Shown here in pieces: positions 1-7,380 of a DNA stretch of 64,000 bases. The DNA is from Oribacterium asaccharolyticum ACB7 (GTDB lineage: Bacteria > Bacillota > Clostridia > Lachnospirales > Lachnospiraceae): contig NZ_JH414504.1 of assembly GCF_000238075.1 (NCBI RefSeq), positions 416,886 to 480,885 on the forward strand. The letters run 5' to 3'. Under the pieces are notes generated by a model. The model searched no databases, was not told the origin of the DNA, and saw only the letters and a list, made by a program, of their open reading frames with translations. Position numbers and translations under genes: made by a program. Numbering within the stretch: the stretch's first letter is position 1; every line of letters begins with the position of its first letter.

Positions 1-1
1 C

Positions 2-283
2 TCGGGATTTGTACAATGGGCGTATTGGAGCGGCGCGGAAAATCCCCTGGATTTTGCTTCCAGTACGAAGGAACTCGTTGGAAAGGGAAATAAAATTAAA
101 CGCAGTGAATTGATTCCCGGAGATCTGGTGATTCAGCCCAGCGGGGAAAGCCATGTTGTGATGTTTTTGGCATGGACGGAAGAAGGACAAATGCTTGCCA
201 TTCATGAGAACTCTACGGCAGGAACCGTTTCCGTAGATGAGGTTTCTGCAAACTATCCTTATTACAGGAGTATTCTACCTTAG
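2..283 (+). CDS. NlpC/P60-type cell-wall peptidase, C-terminal part (5' end outside window)
   Basis: The window opens inside a + strand reading frame that ends with TAG at 281-283. The translated piece is about 93 residues. It starts SGFVQWAY, which is what normally follows the catalytic Cys of a D-C-SGFVQW motif in NlpC/P60 (C40) peptidoglycan hydrolases; the Cys itself would lie just upstream of the window. Further on, PGDLVI is followed by a GESHVVMFL stretch that supplies the catalytic His. Members of this family cut the D-Glu to diamino acid bond in stem peptides and are usually secreted. Signal peptide and N-terminal domains cannot be seen. The family call is fairly safe; the exact substrate is not. 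Confidence 0.75.
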   Translation, partial: SGFVQWAYWSGAENPLDFASSTKELVGKGNKIKRSELIPGDLVIQPSGESHVVMFLAWTEEGQMLAIHENSTAGTVSVDEVSANYPYYRSILP

Positions 284-503
284 GCGTTTTGGAGCTGATT
301 GTCCAGTCAAGCTTGTTTTTTGTGCTGTAAAGAAATAGCGATATTTTTCACTTTGAAATCAAGAAAATTTTCACTTTGGAATCAAGAAAACTGCTTGACG
401 GAAGAAGGAAAATACTGTAGAGTAGCTTAGATGCCGCATAGCTAGGTTTAAGCAGTGTCAACTCACCAAAGCTAGCGAGTAAATTTATAGGAGGATGTCC
501 TAA
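284..503 (+). promoter_or_regulatory. rplU promoter and 5' leader (possible L21 autoregulatory leader)
   Basis: A 220-base gap precedes rplU. A promoter candidate is TTGACG at 395-400, 17 bases, TAGAGT at 418-423, which leaves a leader of about 70 bases ending in a strong AGGAGG at 489-494. Many Firmicutes have an L21-binding leader here, but I place it only by position and did not fold it. Immediately upstream of the -35 is a 23-base tandem duplication, listed separately. Confidence 0.5.
345..390 (+). repeat. Two tandem 23-base units upstream of the rplU promoter
   Basis: Units 345-367 and 368-390 differ at a single base. Each begins TTTTCACTTTG and ends AATCAAGAAAA. They abut the -35 box at 395. 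Confidence 0.85.
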
Positions 504-809
504 ATGTATGCAGTTATTGTAAGTGGCGGAAAGCAGTACAAAGTCAGTGAAGGCGATGTAATCCGCGTAGAGAAGTTGGAAGTGGAAGAGGGAGCAAAGG
601 TTTCCTTTGATCAGGTTCTTCTTATTAACGACGGTTCTCTGAAGATTGGTACTCCCACTGTGAAAGGTGCGAAGGTTTCCGGAACGGTTCTTCAGAACGG
701 TAAGGGCAAGAAGGTTATTGTTTACCGTTACAAGAGAAAGTCCGGTTATCACAAGAAGAACGGTCACAGACAGCTCTTTACGGAAGTAAAGATTGACAAG
801 ATCGGTTAA
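504..809 (+). CDS. rplU: 50S ribosomal protein L21
   Basis: At 101 residues it has the standard length of bacterial L21. It begins MYAVIVSGGKQYKVSEGD, the typical family start, and has the basic C-terminal RKSGYHKKNGHRQ segment that contacts 23S rRNA. ATG at 504 follows AGGAGG by nine bases. It heads the rplU-rpmA-obg ribosome-assembly operon. The gap to rpmA is only 52 bases, so the cysteine protease gene prp (ysxB), which sits between rplU and rpmA in many Firmicutes, is absent. Confidence 0.97.
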   Translation: MYAVIVSGGKQYKVSEGDVIRVEKLEVEEGAKVSFDQVLLINDGSLKIGTPTVKGAKVSGTVLQNGKGKKVIVYRYKRKSGYHKKNGHRQLFTEVKIDKIG

Positions 810-814
810 TTCGT

Positions 815-840
815 AACGAGTAGGAAGTATCAAACTCGTT
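815..840. repeat. Short copy of the AACGAG/CTCGTT dyad element
   Basis: AACGAG and CTCGTT are separated by 14 bases, in the rplU-rpmA gap. This is the shortest member of the dispersed dyad family seen elsewhere in the window. It could form a hairpin in the rplU-rpmA mRNA. Confidence 0.6.
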
Positions 841-861
841 TATTGCAGGAAGGAGTAAAAA

Positions 862-1119
862 ATGGCTCATCATAAGGGTATGGGCTCTACCAAAAACGGT
901 AGAGATTCTAATTCAAAAAGACTTGGTGCGAAAAGAGCAGACGGACAGTTTGTAAAGGCAGGAAATATCCTGTACAAGCAAAACGGCACAAGAATTCATC
1001 CGGGTCAAAATGTAGGCTTGGGAAATGATTTCACCTTATTCGCTAAGGTTGACGGTGTTGTAAAGTTCGGCCGATTAGGTAGAGATCGTAAGCAGGTTTC
1101 TGTTCTTCCAAGGGCATAA
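862..1119 (+). CDS. rpmA: 50S ribosomal protein L27
   Basis: At 85 residues it begins [20 protein letters not shown], matching the mature L27 N-terminus that reaches the peptidyl-transferase centre. Many Firmicutes L27 proteins carry an extra nine or so residues ending in F that Prp removes. This one has none, and no prp gene lies upstream, so extension and protease appear to have been lost (or never gained) together. A GGAAGGAG ribosome site precedes the ATG. A strong terminator follows the stop codon. Confidence 0.97.
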   Translation: MAHHKGMGSTKNGRDSNSKRLGAKRADGQFVKAGNILYKQNGTRIHPGQNVGLGNDFTLFAKVDGVVKFGRLGRDRKQVSVLPRA

Positions 1120-1129
1120 AGAAATGTTA

Positions 1130-1161
1130 ACCCCATGCCGGTTTCCGGTGTGGGGTTTTTT
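1130..1161 (+). terminator. Rho-independent terminator after rpmA
   Basis: A 12-pair stem (1130-1141 with 1145-1156, two G-U pairs), a TTT loop and a run of T to 1161. It separates the ribosomal protein pair from obg, which must be reached by read-through or an unseen promoter. Confidence 0.88.
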
Positions 1162-1183
1162 CTTCAATATAAAAGGAGCTTTT

Positions 1184-2512
1184 ATGTTTGCTGACGTAGC
1201 AAAAATCTATGTAAGAAGCGGTAAGGGCGGAAACGGACATGTTTCCTTTCGAAGAGAGCTATTCGTACCGGCCGGAGGACCTGATGGCGGAGATGGCGGT
1301 AAGGGCGGAGATATTATCGTAGAAGTGGATGATGGTCTGAACAGCTTGGATTCTTTTCGCCATAAAACAAAATATACTGCCGGAGACGGACAGGAAGGCG
1401 ATGGACGTAAAATGCACGGCAAGAACGGAAAGGACCTGATTTTAAAGGTACCTGCCGGGACGCTTTTAAAGGATGCGGAAACAGGTAAGGTGATTGCCGA
1501 TATGAGCGGGGAAAACCGCAGAATTGTCCTGCTTCCGGGAGGAAAGGGCGGCTTGGGCAATATGCATTTTGCAACACCCTCTATGCAGGCTCCAAAGTTT
1601 GCTCAACCCGGGCAGGAAGCAAGAGAAATTACTCTCCGCCTGGAGCTTCGTGTGATTGCGGATGTAGGGCTTTTGGGCTTTCCGAATGTAGGAAAATCGA
1701 CTCTTCTTTCCATGTGTAGTAATGCCAGACCGGAAATTGCCAACTATCATTTTACGACGTTAAATCCTCACCTTGGCGTGGTGAATTTAAAGGGAGACAG
1801 AAGCTTTGTCATGGCGGATATTCCGGGACTGATTGAGGGAGCCAGTGAAGGAGTGGGACTCGGATTTCAATTTCTTCGCCATATTCACCGCTGCCGTGTC
1901 CTTATACACCTTGTGGATGGGGCGGGATCGGAAGGAAGGGTACCCTTGGAGGATTTAAAGAGCATTCATGCCGAGTGCAAAAGCTATGATCTGGAGATTT
2001 TAAAGAAACCGATTATTGTTGCCGCAAATAAAGTAGAGCTTATTCAATCCGAGGAGCAGGAAGAAGCCCTGAAAGATTTAGAGAAGTATTGCAAGGAAAT
2101 GCATTATCCTTTCTTTAAAATTTCCGCTGCAAGCAATCAGGGAATTTATCCTCTTCTGGAAGAAGCATACAAACTCTTGGAAGGAATCAGTAAAGAGGAA
2201 ATGCTCTATGAAAGTGAAGTAGATCTGGAAACTCTTGGTGCGGTAGAATCCCTTCCCATCAAGTATGAGCATCCGGAAGAGGGACTCTTCCTTGTGGAGG
2301 GGCCGAAGATGGAGAAGATGCTTGGATACACCAATTTAGAGGCGGAAAAAGGATTCCTTTTCTTCCAGCGCTTTATGGTGGAACAGGGCATTATTAAAGA
2401 ACTTAAAAAAATGGGCTTGAAGGAAGGCGATACCATTAAGATTTTCTCACATGAATTTGAATATTATGACGATGAAGCTGCGGATGAAAATGAGTCCGGG
2501 GAGGAAGAATGA
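1184..2512 (+). CDS. obg: Obg family GTPase (ribosome assembly / stress)
   Basis: This is a 442-residue Obg/CgtA GTPase acting in late 50S assembly. Domains in order are a glycine-rich Obg fold (about 1-158), a G domain with GFPNVGKST (G1) and DIPGLIEGAS (G3), and a C-terminal OCT domain ending in an acidic tail. The frame is open 20 codons further upstream, but those codons lie in the terminator hairpin. ATG at 1184 has AAAGGAG at 1172-1178 and starts the family-typical MFADVAKIYV, so I chose it. The stop overlaps the start of yhbY (ATGA). Confidence 0.96.
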   Translation: MFADVAKIYVRSGKGGNGHVSFRRELFVPAGGPDGGDGGKGGDIIVEVDDGLNSLDSFRHKTKYTAGDGQEGDGRKMHGKNGKDLILKVPAGTLLKDAETGKVIADMSGENRRIVLLPGGKGGLGNMHFATPSMQAPKFAQPGQEAREITLRLELRVIADVGLLGFPNVGKSTLLSMCSNARPEIANYHFTTLNPHLGVVNLKGDRSFVMADIPGLIEGASEGVGLGFQFLRHIHRCRVLIHLVDGAGSEGRVPLEDLKSIHAECKSYDLEILKKPIIVAANKVELIQSEEQEEALKDLEKYCKEMHYPFFKISAASNQGIYPLLEEAYKLLEGISKEEMLYESEVDLETLGAVESLPIKYEHPEEGLFLVEGPKMEKMLGYTNLEAEKGFLFFQRFMVEQGIIKELKKMGLKEGDTIKIFSHEFEYYDDEAADENESGEEE

Positions 2513-2808
2513 AGTCCTATATTGTAGATAGTAAGATGCGGGCTCGTATTCGAAGTGCTGCACAAAGCATTGATCCGGTGCTTTCCGTTGGGAAAAATGC
2601 CCTTACGCCTGAGTTTACCCGTTCTGTGGAAGAATACATGGAAAAGCATGAAATCATGAAGATTAATGTGCTGAAGAACTGCGACGAAGATTTGCATGAG
2701 TTGGGAAATACTATAGCAGAGCGGTCCAATACCGAGCTGGTACAGATTATCGGAAGGAAAATAGTACTGTATAAGCCGGCAAAGGAAGAAAAGAACAGAG
2801 CCTTCTAA
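2509..2808 (+). CDS. yhbY: YhbY family RNA-binding protein (CRM domain)
   Basis: This 99-residue protein consists of one CRS1-YhbY (CRM) domain, an RNA-binding fold found on pre-50S particles. The family signature appears as the SVGKNALTPEF region near residue 30 and the C-terminal GRKIVLYKP. It starts inside the obg stop codon and its own stop shares one base with the nadD start, so the three genes are translationally coupled. The function in ribosome assembly is inferred from the family and neighbours. Confidence 0.92.
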   Translation: MKSYIVDSKMRARIRSAAQSIDPVLSVGKNALTPEFTRSVEEYMEKHEIMKINVLKNCDEDLHELGNTIAERSNTELVQIIGRKIVLYKPAKEEKNRAF

Positions 2809-3548
2809 TGGATAAGCAAAATTTATGCCTCAGTCTTTCCGATATCGAAAAAGGACTGTGCTTTCCCTCGGTTCAAAAGCTCGGAATCCTTGGCGGAAGC
2901 TTTAATCCTGTTCATTACGGGCATTTAATCTTGGGGAGAACAGCCCTAAAGGCTCTGGAAGCACAGGAATGTAAGCAATGTGAACAGGACCGGATGCCGA
3001 ACGAATGCATTTTATTTTTGCCTACAGGGCTTCCTTATCATAAGGAAAACAAGGATATACTTCCTTTTTCTGCACGTTCGGAGATGCTTTACCTAGCACT
3101 GCAGGAAGAAAACCGAAAACTTGCTTTTGAACAGGGTGCCCTAACACGATTTTTCTTTTCCACAATAGAGGGAGAACGAAGCGGCAATTCTTATACCTAT
3201 GATTCCGCTGTTCTTTTAAAAAAGATTTTTCCTTATGCAGAACTGTTTTTGATTATCGGAACCGATGAATTTTATACCTTGGAGAACTGGTACAAAACTG
3301 AAGAGTTAGGGAAAGTGCTCAAGTTTTTGGTAGCCAATCGAAACGGAGAAGCGGAGCAAAAAGCGCTGGAAGAAAGGACTGTATTCTTGAAGGAAGAGTA
3401 CGGTCTCCAATGCACTTTCTTGGAGATGGAAAGAATAGAATATTCCAGTTCCCTTATTCGGAAACGAATTAAGGAGAAAGCTTCAATAGAAGGAATGCTT
3501 CCCGAGCCGGTAATAGAATTTATACAAAAGAATCGCTTTTATGAATAA
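2808..3548 (+). CDS. nadD: Nicotinate-nucleotide adenylyltransferase
   Basis: NadD transfers AMP from ATP to nicotinate mononucleotide in NAD synthesis. The nucleotidyltransferase signature GGSFNPVHYGHL lies at residues 29-40 and the C-terminal SSSLIRKRI matches the second signature. At 246 residues it is longer than the usual 190-215 because about 25 residues precede the first strand and a Cys/Gln-rich segment (around residues 50-65) is inserted. The start overlaps the yhbY stop (TAATG). The pairing nadD-yqeK-rsfS is conserved across Firmicutes. Confidence 0.95.
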   Translation: MDKQNLCLSLSDIEKGLCFPSVQKLGILGGSFNPVHYGHLILGRTALKALEAQECKQCEQDRMPNECILFLPTGLPYHKENKDILPFSARSEMLYLALQEENRKLAFEQGALTRFFFSTIEGERSGNSYTYDSAVLLKKIFPYAELFLIIGTDEFYTLENWYKTEELGKVLKFLVANRNGEAEQKALEERTVFLKEEYGLQCTFLEMERIEYSSSLIRKRIKEKASIEGMLPEPVIEFIQKNRFYE

Positions 3549-3666
3549 GAAATAGGATGAAGTTTGTGTTGCCGGAGTTGGCAATTTGCGGAAATGGAAT
3601 CATTGTGAAATTGTATTTTTATAGATGGCAAGAAGATTTATAGAAAAAGTCATTATTTTATGGAAA

Positions 3667-3688
3667 ACGTCAATATTAATATTGACGT
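3667..3688. promoter_or_regulatory. Perfect 22-base palindrome upstream of yqeK
   Basis: The block starts ACGTCAATATT and continues as its own reverse complement to 3688. It ends three bases before the yqeK ribosome site (AAAGGAG, 3691-3697). It could be an operator or a small RNA hairpin blocking ribosome access. No T run follows, so it is not a terminator. Confidence 0.6.
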
Positions 3689-3703
3689 AAAAAGGAGCTT
3701 GCT

Positions 3704-4315
3704 TTGATAGAAGAAAAGGAATATCTGGAGAAAATCAAATCCATTCGGAAACATTTGAAAGAGCATTTACAGGATAATCGTTATGAACACTCCATCAGTG
3801 TTTCCTTTTCGGCGATAGCTCTTGCCATGGCCCATGGTTATGATTTACAGGCTGCAGAGCTTGCAGGGCTTTGCCACGACTGTGCAAAATTTATGGGAAA
3901 GAAAGAGTTAATTTCCGCTTGTGAAAGGGAGCATATCCCCCTTCTTCCGGAATATATTGCAGCTCCGCAGGTCTTGCATGGAATTTACGGTGCAACATAT
4001 GCCAGAAAGCATTTTCAAATTCAGAATGAAGAGATTTTATCGGCTATCTACTACCATACTATCGGAAAACCGGCGATGAGTTTGCTGGAGAAAATAATTT
4101 ATCTGGCGGATTATATTGAGGTGAGAAGAGGCTATAGGGAGGAACTGGAAGAGGTGAGAAGAGTAGCCTTTACCAATCTGGATGAGGCGATGTATTTAGC
4201 CTTATCTCAAACGATACAGTATGTCGAAGAAAAGGGACAGCCACTTTGTACGTCCTCCCTGGAGGCATTACGTTATTATCAAGCGCGGAGTGAGGAAGCG
4301 CCGGAAATGCAGTAA
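3704..4315 (+). CDS. yqeK: YqeK family HD-domain hydrolase (diadenosine tetraphosphatase)
   Basis: A 203-residue HD-superfamily protein. The His-Asp metal pair is in LAGLCHDCAKFM (about residues 60-71), with downstream AIYYHTIGKPAMS and YLADYIE motifs as in YqeK. Characterised family members split Ap4A symmetrically into two ADP. I take the TTG at 3704 as start because AAAGGAG lies seven bases before it and no ATG fits. It sits between nadD and rsfS as in most Firmicutes, but 155 bases after nadD and behind a 22-base palindrome, so it may be separately controlled. Confidence 0.9.
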   Translation: MIEEKEYLEKIKSIRKHLKEHLQDNRYEHSISVSFSAIALAMAHGYDLQAAELAGLCHDCAKFMGKKELISACEREHIPLLPEYIAAPQVLHGIYGATYARKHFQIQNEEILSAIYYHTIGKPAMSLLEKIIYLADYIEVRRGYREELEEVRRVAFTNLDEAMYLALSQTIQYVEEKGQPLCTSSLEALRYYQARSEEAPEMQ

Positions 4316-4395
4316 AATAAACGCATTGAAAAAGATAGCATACATAGAAAAACAAAAAAGCATAGGAAAGAAAATAGAGAACGGAAAGGATAAAT

Positions 4396-4722
4396 ATGGA
4401 ATCAGAAGCTTTAGCAAAAAAAATCATGACTATTTTGGAGGAAAAAAAGGCCACGGATATTCTTGCTCTTGATATTTCCGAAATATCCACTTTGGCTGAT
4501 TACTTTATATTGGCATCCGCTGAAAATGTAAGGCAGTTGGATGCATTGGAAGATGCGGTAGAAGAGGATGTTCGTTTAGAGGTAAATAAGGAAGGGGAGA
4601 GCAGTTCCGGTTGGATACTGATGGACTATCGAGATATTGTGGTGCATCTATTCACAAAGGAACAGAGAGCTTTTTATGATCTGGAAAAAATCTGGTCCGA
4701 TGCGAAAAGAATGGAAATGTAA
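4396..4722 (+). CDS. rsfS: Ribosomal silencing factor RsfS
   Basis: This 108-residue DUF143/RsfS protein binds L14 and blocks subunit joining when nutrients are short. Family motifs visible are DILALDISEISTLADYFILAS near residues 20-40 and the GWILMDYRDIVVHLF core near 75-90, followed by YDLEKIWSDA. GGAAAGGA precedes the ATG. It closes the ribosome-assembly group. The LytR-CpsA-Psr gene often found between yqeK and rsfS in Clostridia is missing. Confidence 0.95.
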   Translation: MESEALAKKIMTILEEKKATDILALDISEISTLADYFILASAENVRQLDALEDAVEEDVRLEVNKEGESSSGWILMDYRDIVVHLFTKEQRAFYDLEKIWSDAKRMEM

Positions 4723-4749
4723 AGAATAGAACTATTTCCGTACAAATGT

Positions 4750-4795
4750 TTGCAATTTAGATTCTTTATGCTATACTTTATAAGAACAAAAGTTC
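4750..4795 (+). promoter_or_regulatory. lexA promoter with SOS (LexA) box
   Basis: TTGCAA at 4750-4755, 16 bases, TATACT at 4772-4777. Just downstream, GAAC-AAAA-GTTC (4784-4795) followed by G matches the Gram-positive LexA box GAACNNNNGTTC and would cover the transcription start. This predicts autorepression of lexA. Confidence 0.85.
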
Positions 4796-4851
4796 GTGAG
4801 AGAGATATGAGCGAGATTGTAGAGACGAAGAACTGATTCCGGGAGGATAGC

Positions 4852-5610
4852 ATGGGAAGACCCAAAAAAGTATATAGCATAGATAATTTAACGGAAAAAC
4901 AGAAAGAAATATATGAATACATTAAGGATTGTGTGCAGAAGAGGAATTATCCCCCTTCTGTGCGGGATATTTGTGCGAAAGTCGGCTTAAAGTCCACCTC
5001 CAGTGTGTTCACTTATTTAAATGATTTGGAAAAGCTTGGCTTAATCAGAAAGGATCCTGCTCACCCGAGAGCTATCGAGATTTTAAACCGTGAAGGATTA
5101 AGCTTGGAGAGAAAGCAGAACGAGGAACAAAACAACGATTCCGGAACCGTTGATTCTTCTATAGAAAAAGATTCTTCTACAGAAAAAACGACTTCAGATG
5201 AGGAAACGGTTTCTACGGAAGCTTACGGGGAAGAGATGGCTGCCCTTCCCATTGTGGGAACAGTTGCTGCAGGAACACCGATTTTTGCCGAAGAGAATAT
5301 CACCGGGAACATTCCTTTTCCCGTGAATTTACTTCCCAATCAGGAAAGTTTTATCTTGAAGGTTAAGGGAGATTCCATGATTAACATCGGTATTTTTCAT
5401 GGAGATTATCTGATTGTGGCTAAGCAGAACACCTGCGCCCAGGGTGAAGTGGTTGTTGCTCTGGTGGATGACAGTGCCACGGTAAAGCGCTTTTACAAGG
5501 AAAATGGACATATTCGTTTACAACCGGAAAATGATGCCATGGATCCGATTATTGTTGAAGATTGTACCATCCTTGGTAAAGCCGTGGGATTGATTCGTCT
5601 TGGATTATAA
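4852..5610 (+). CDS. lexA: LexA SOS repressor
   Basis: LexA represses DNA-damage genes and self-cleaves when RecA is active. The winged-helix N-terminal domain spans about 1-75. The Ala140-Gly141 cleavage site lies in VGTVAAGTP, with catalytic Ser175 (GDSM) and Lys212 (TVKRFYK) in the C-terminal domain. The protein is 252 residues against the usual 200-210. The surplus is a Ser/Thr/Glu-rich linker at about 85-128 with repeated S-T/I-E-K units. The upstream GAAC-N4-GTTC site predicts autoregulation. GGGAGGAT precedes ATG 4852. Confidence 0.96.
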   Translation: MGRPKKVYSIDNLTEKQKEIYEYIKDCVQKRNYPPSVRDICAKVGLKSTSSVFTYLNDLEKLGLIRKDPAHPRAIEILNREGLSLERKQNEEQNNDSGTVDSSIEKDSSTEKTTSDEETVSTEAYGEEMAALPIVGTVAAGTPIFAEENITGNIPFPVNLLPNQESFILKVKGDSMINIGIFHGDYLIVAKQNTCAQGEVVVALVDDSATVKRFYKENGHIRLQPENDAMDPIIVEDCTILGKAVGLIRLGL

Positions 5611-5622
5611 TGAGTAAAGCCT

Positions 5623-6024
5623 ATGTTGGAAAAATGGTCTGAACCGGGTCTCGGAAAACATGTGGTGGAAAGCCTGGAGCTTAGAGTAGAGGATGAGGAA
5701 AGTTTTTTACAGATTCAGAAAGAAGTTTCAGAGCTGGATTCTCTTTTGAAAAAATATGGCATGAAGCTTTCTTTATCCCAAAATAAAGAAGAAAAGTCTA
5801 TATTAAAATGGGATATCGCCTTGGACAGGTTAAAAAGAGCCGCCGGAAAGAAAAGAGATTACGGTTCTGCAAAGAAAGTTTCGGAAGTATTTCTCTACAG
5901 TAAGTTGCATAAGAGCGCTGAAGCCGCAGAATATGCCGGTGTGCAGCTCAGAACTTATCAAAGGCGAGTCAAGAAATATAAGGATGAACAGCGCTGGAAC
6001 GAAGAGAATTCGTCGTTTTTTTAG
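5623..6024 (+). CDS. Hypothetical protein with a C-terminal helical, HTH-like segment
   Basis: I do not recognise this 133-residue protein. It is rich in Glu and Lys, has no signal peptide or membrane segment, and its last 55 residues (SAKKVSEVFLYSKLH to YAGVQLRTYQRRVKKYK) read like a helix-turn-helix with a basic recognition helix. It begins 12 bases after lexA without a strong ribosome site, so it is probably co-transcribed with lexA and may share its SOS control. DNA binding is an inference only. Confidence 0.6.
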   Translation: MLEKWSEPGLGKHVVESLELRVEDEESFLQIQKEVSELDSLLKKYGMKLSLSQNKEEKSILKWDIALDRLKRAAGKKRDYGSAKKVSEVFLYSKLHKSAEAAEYAGVQLRTYQRRVKKYKDEQRWNEENSSFF

Positions 6025-6113
6025 ACTGTTTTATCGAATTGTTCCTCGTAAAATTCGAATTCTTTGTAATTGAGTCCATGTATCTTGCAAAAAAGGAAAA
6101 AGCCATTAAAAAG

Positions 6114-6138
6114 GGAGAAAGCCATTTCAGCTTTCTCC
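6114..6138 (-). terminator. Terminator at the 3' end of the tyrosine recombinase gene
   Basis: GGAGAAAGC (6114-6122) pairs with GCTTTCTCC (6130-6138). The recombinase stop codon at 6127-6129 lies in the loop. On the - strand the stem is followed by CTTTTTAATGGCTTTTTCC, a T-rich tail. On the + strand it might also stop transcripts from the lexA side. Confidence 0.65.
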
Positions 6139-7206
6139 TTCCTCTTTACGAAGGCGAACAACATTTCGTACGCTTCTACGTCTTTCCTCCTCTAAGGCGG
6201 CATAGTGCTTTTTTGTTGTATTTACATCGCTATGCCCGAGTACATCGGCAACAAGATAAATATCTCCGGTCTCCTGATAGAGATTTGTGCCGTAGCTGCT
6301 TCGCAGCTTATGCGGCGTAATATGCTTTAAAGGGGTGACCCTGCCGGCATATTTTTTTACCATTTTCTCTACGGAACGAACGGAAATACGCTTGTTTTGT
6401 ATGGATAAGAATAAGGCTTCTTCATGTCCTGAAGCCGGAATTTTCAGCTTTCTTTCCTCTAAATAGGCGCGAAGGCCGCTTTCCACCTCATCCGAGAAGT
6501 AAATCGTGACATTCTTACCGCCTTTTCTATGAATGCGAATTCCGTTATTGTTAAAGTCTAAATCGGATAAATTTAACCCCACACACTCGGAAACACGTAT
6601 CCCGGTTCCCAGCATGAGTTGCATCATGGCAAGGTCACGAACATTGTTTTTCTCATGAAATTCACGCTCTTTTTTGCTTAATTGATTTCCATTTTCCACT
6701 TCATCCAAAAACTCCGCAATTTCGCCCTGATCCATACGAATAATCTCCTCTTGAGAGAGTTTGGGGAGGGAGAGTAGAGAAGCTTTGTTGCTGCTGATTA
6801 ATCCTGCCTTATAAAGGTAGTTGTAAAAGCTCTTTAAAGAAGAAATTTTCCGTTTAATACTCTTATTGTGGTTTAAAATATCGACGGTTTCCATTTCTCC
6901 GTCAGCATTTTTCTTCTTTTTGGTTCTGTACTTGAGATATTCCATATATTCCTCGAGTTCCGGTATAGAACAATTTTCCACATCTGAAACGGTAAATTGC
7001 TCTATAGAATCATGCAGTTTCAGTTCTTCCATAAGATAGGTAAAAAATACCTTCAAATCATAAGCATAGGCTATCTTTGTGCGAGACGCGGTAATCTGGT
7101 CAATTCCGCGAAAAAATACATTACAGAAAGCCGGAAGATCCTTTTGTAATTCCCTGAGTTTTAAAGTATTCTTTTTATCCAATTCCTCATGATAGGCTAA
7201 AGCCAT
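6127..7206 (-). CDS. Tyrosine recombinase (Xer-like)
   Basis: This 359-residue site-specific recombinase has an N-terminal SAM-like core-binding domain (about 25-140) and a C-terminal catalytic domain. Catalytic residues are visible: Arg in LGTGIRVSE, His299-x-x-Arg302 in HKLRSSYG, His325 in LGHSDVN and the nucleophile Tyr335 in KKHY. It is longer than XerC/XerD (about 300) because of inserts around 110-125 and 180-195. It stands alone next to lexA. Chromosome-dimer resolution or an unrelated inversion or integration role are both possible. A GAGGTGA ribosome site precedes ATG 7206. Confidence 0.9.
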   Translation of the reverse strand: MALAYHEELDKKNTLKLRELQKDLPAFCNVFFRGIDQITASRTKIAYAYDLKVFFTYLMEELKLHDSIEQFTVSDVENCSIPELEEYMEYLKYRTKKKKNADGEMETVDILNHNKSIKRKISSLKSFYNYLYKAGLISSNKASLLSLPKLSQEEIIRMDQGEIAEFLDEVENGNQLSKKEREFHEKNNVRDLAMMQLMLGTGIRVSECVGLNLSDLDFNNNGIRIHRKGGKNVTIYFSDEVESGLRAYLEERKLKIPASGHEEALFLSIQNKRISVRSVEKMVKKYAGRVTPLKHITPHKLRSSYGTNLYQETGDIYLVADVLGHSDVNTTKKHYAALEEERRRSVRNVVRLRKEEGES

Positions 7207-7342
7207 GGTTCACCTCACATCATTTTTTAAAATAGCATTGAATATTGTAAGTCCTGATAATTCTTTTATAGATCTTTAAAGTAGCTGTTTATTTGCAATA
7301 TAAAAGGCACAGCTTATTCAGCTATACCCTTATTTTAGCATA

Positions 7343-7378
7343 TAACTATTCGTTAAACAAGAGTTTAGCGAATAGTTA
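7343..7378. repeat. 16-pair inverted repeat between trkH and the recombinase gene
   Basis: Arms 7343-7358 (TAACTATTCGTTAAAC) and 7363-7378 pair with one G-T mismatch around a four-base loop. It begins three bases past the trkH stop. No T run follows on the - strand, so it may be a weak terminator, an mRNA-stabilising hairpin or a protein site. Confidence 0.6.
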
Positions 7379-7380
7379 GC

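Noticed and set aside
348..833. 161-codon - strand frame over rplU
   Set aside because: Antisense to a certain ribosomal protein gene and across its leader.
1124..1183. Longer N-terminus for obg
   Set aside because: The extra codons fall in the rpmA terminator and the family start MFADVAK has its own ribosome site.
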